The position numbers and the translations under genes are program-made. From DASVDK01 sp036562265 [NCBI: Thermodesulfobacteriota bacterium] (GTDB taxonomy: Bacteria; DASVDK01): a stretch of 5,968 bases of DNA. The stretch covers positions 1-5,968 of the forward strand of contig DATCKS010000275.1 of NCBI GenBank assembly GCA_036562265.1. The letters are read 5' to 3'. Positions 5,774 to 5,968 of the stretch are shown here, piece after piece. Within the stretch, counting starts at the first letter, position 1. Each line of letters begins with the position of its first letter. The notes under the pieces were generated by a model. That model saw only the letters and a program-made list of their open reading frames with translations. It was not told the DNA's origin and did not search any database.

Positions 5774-5968
5774 ATGTACATGAACCTCGAAGTCGTACTG
5801 GTCATCGGGGCGTTCGCGCTGCTGGCGACGGCCGCCGGCTGGGCGCGCGCCATCTACTTCGGCATCCGGCAGGCCGAGTCCGCGCGGAACGACGCCCGGG
5901 AGCGCACCGCGCAGGCCCGTCAGGCGTTCAAGGCTCAGCAGCAGGTCGAACGGGCCTCGGCCGAAGCC
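5774..5968 (+). CDS. Unrecognised single-helix membrane protein with charged helical tail (3' truncated by window edge)
   Basis: Sixty-five codons are visible and the frame is open at the window end. GGGAG at 5761-5765 lies eight bases before the ATG at 5774. A second ATG at 5780 is possible but would leave a 14-base spacing. The protein begins MYMNLEVVLVIGAFALLATA. This one hydrophobic helix spans about residues 5-24, with a Trp/Arg/Tyr boundary (GWARAIYF, 22-29). From about 31 the sequence is rich in Arg, Glu, Ala and Gln, without Pro or Gly, and is likely a long helix or coiled coil. There is no signal-peptide cleavage motif, so it is probably a membrane anchor with a cytoplasmic or periplasmic helical part. 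It has its own strong promoter and is separate from the upstream operon. I do not recognise the family. The visible part would suit a small membrane-anchored coiled-coil protein or the N-terminus of a larger one. Confidence 0.75.
   Translation, partial: MYMNLEVVLVIGAFALLATAAGWARAIYFGIRQAESARNDARERTAQARQAFKAQQQVERASAEA

Noticed and set aside
5569-5853. Minus-strand small frames across the promoter and leader (also 5463-5768)
   Set aside because: They cover a strong + strand promoter and the start of the + strand gene, and lack a ribosome binding site or any recognisable sequence.

Overview
The window comes from a GC-rich bacterial chromosome. Codons end almost uniformly in G or C, and one strand carries tightly packed genes. 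TRAP-type transport, a flavin/iron-sulfur 2-hydroxyacid dehydrogenase and a sigma70-style promoter fit a heterotrophic, probably Gram-negative bacterium of a proteobacterial, acidobacterial or similar high-GC lineage. Nothing here fixes the phylum. All real genes lie on the + strand.

Positions 1-5439 look like one transcription unit with gaps of only 8, 13 and 12 bases. In order it holds the C-terminal part of a TRAP transporter small permease (DctQ family), the complete large permease (DctM family, 425 aa), a complete 977-aa fused FAD/Fe-S oxidoreductase of the D-lactate / D-2-hydroxyglutarate dehydrogenase type (GlcD-like plus GlcF-like halves, as in E. coli YdiJ), and a 290-aa DMT/EamA-family membrane transporter. 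The TRAP solute-binding protein is not in the window and presumably lies upstream. The simplest reading is that the TRAP system imports an organic acid, possibly a 2-hydroxyacid. The oxidoreductase would then oxidise a D-2-hydroxyacid to the 2-oxoacid and pass electrons to the respiratory chain. The role of the DMT protein in this set is unknown.

Positions 5440-5773 are a 334-base intergenic region. It starts GC-rich, with a weak hairpin that may be a terminator. It then turns markedly AT-rich around 5600-5660 and contains a near-perfect sigma70 promoter (TTGACA, 17 bases, TATATT). Three TGG-N5-ACCA-type dyads sit at and upstream of the -35 box and resemble operators of FadR/LldR/PdhR-subfamily GntR regulators. 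A leader of about 115 bases with several possible hairpins follows. At 5774 a new gene begins and runs off the window end. Its visible 65 residues are one membrane helix followed by a charged helical stretch, and I do not recognise its family.

I see no mobile element, CRISPR array, tRNA or rRNA. The coding part is ordinary metabolism. The least ordinary stretch is the regulatory region at 5516-5773. I do not see convincing evidence of a wholly new biological system.
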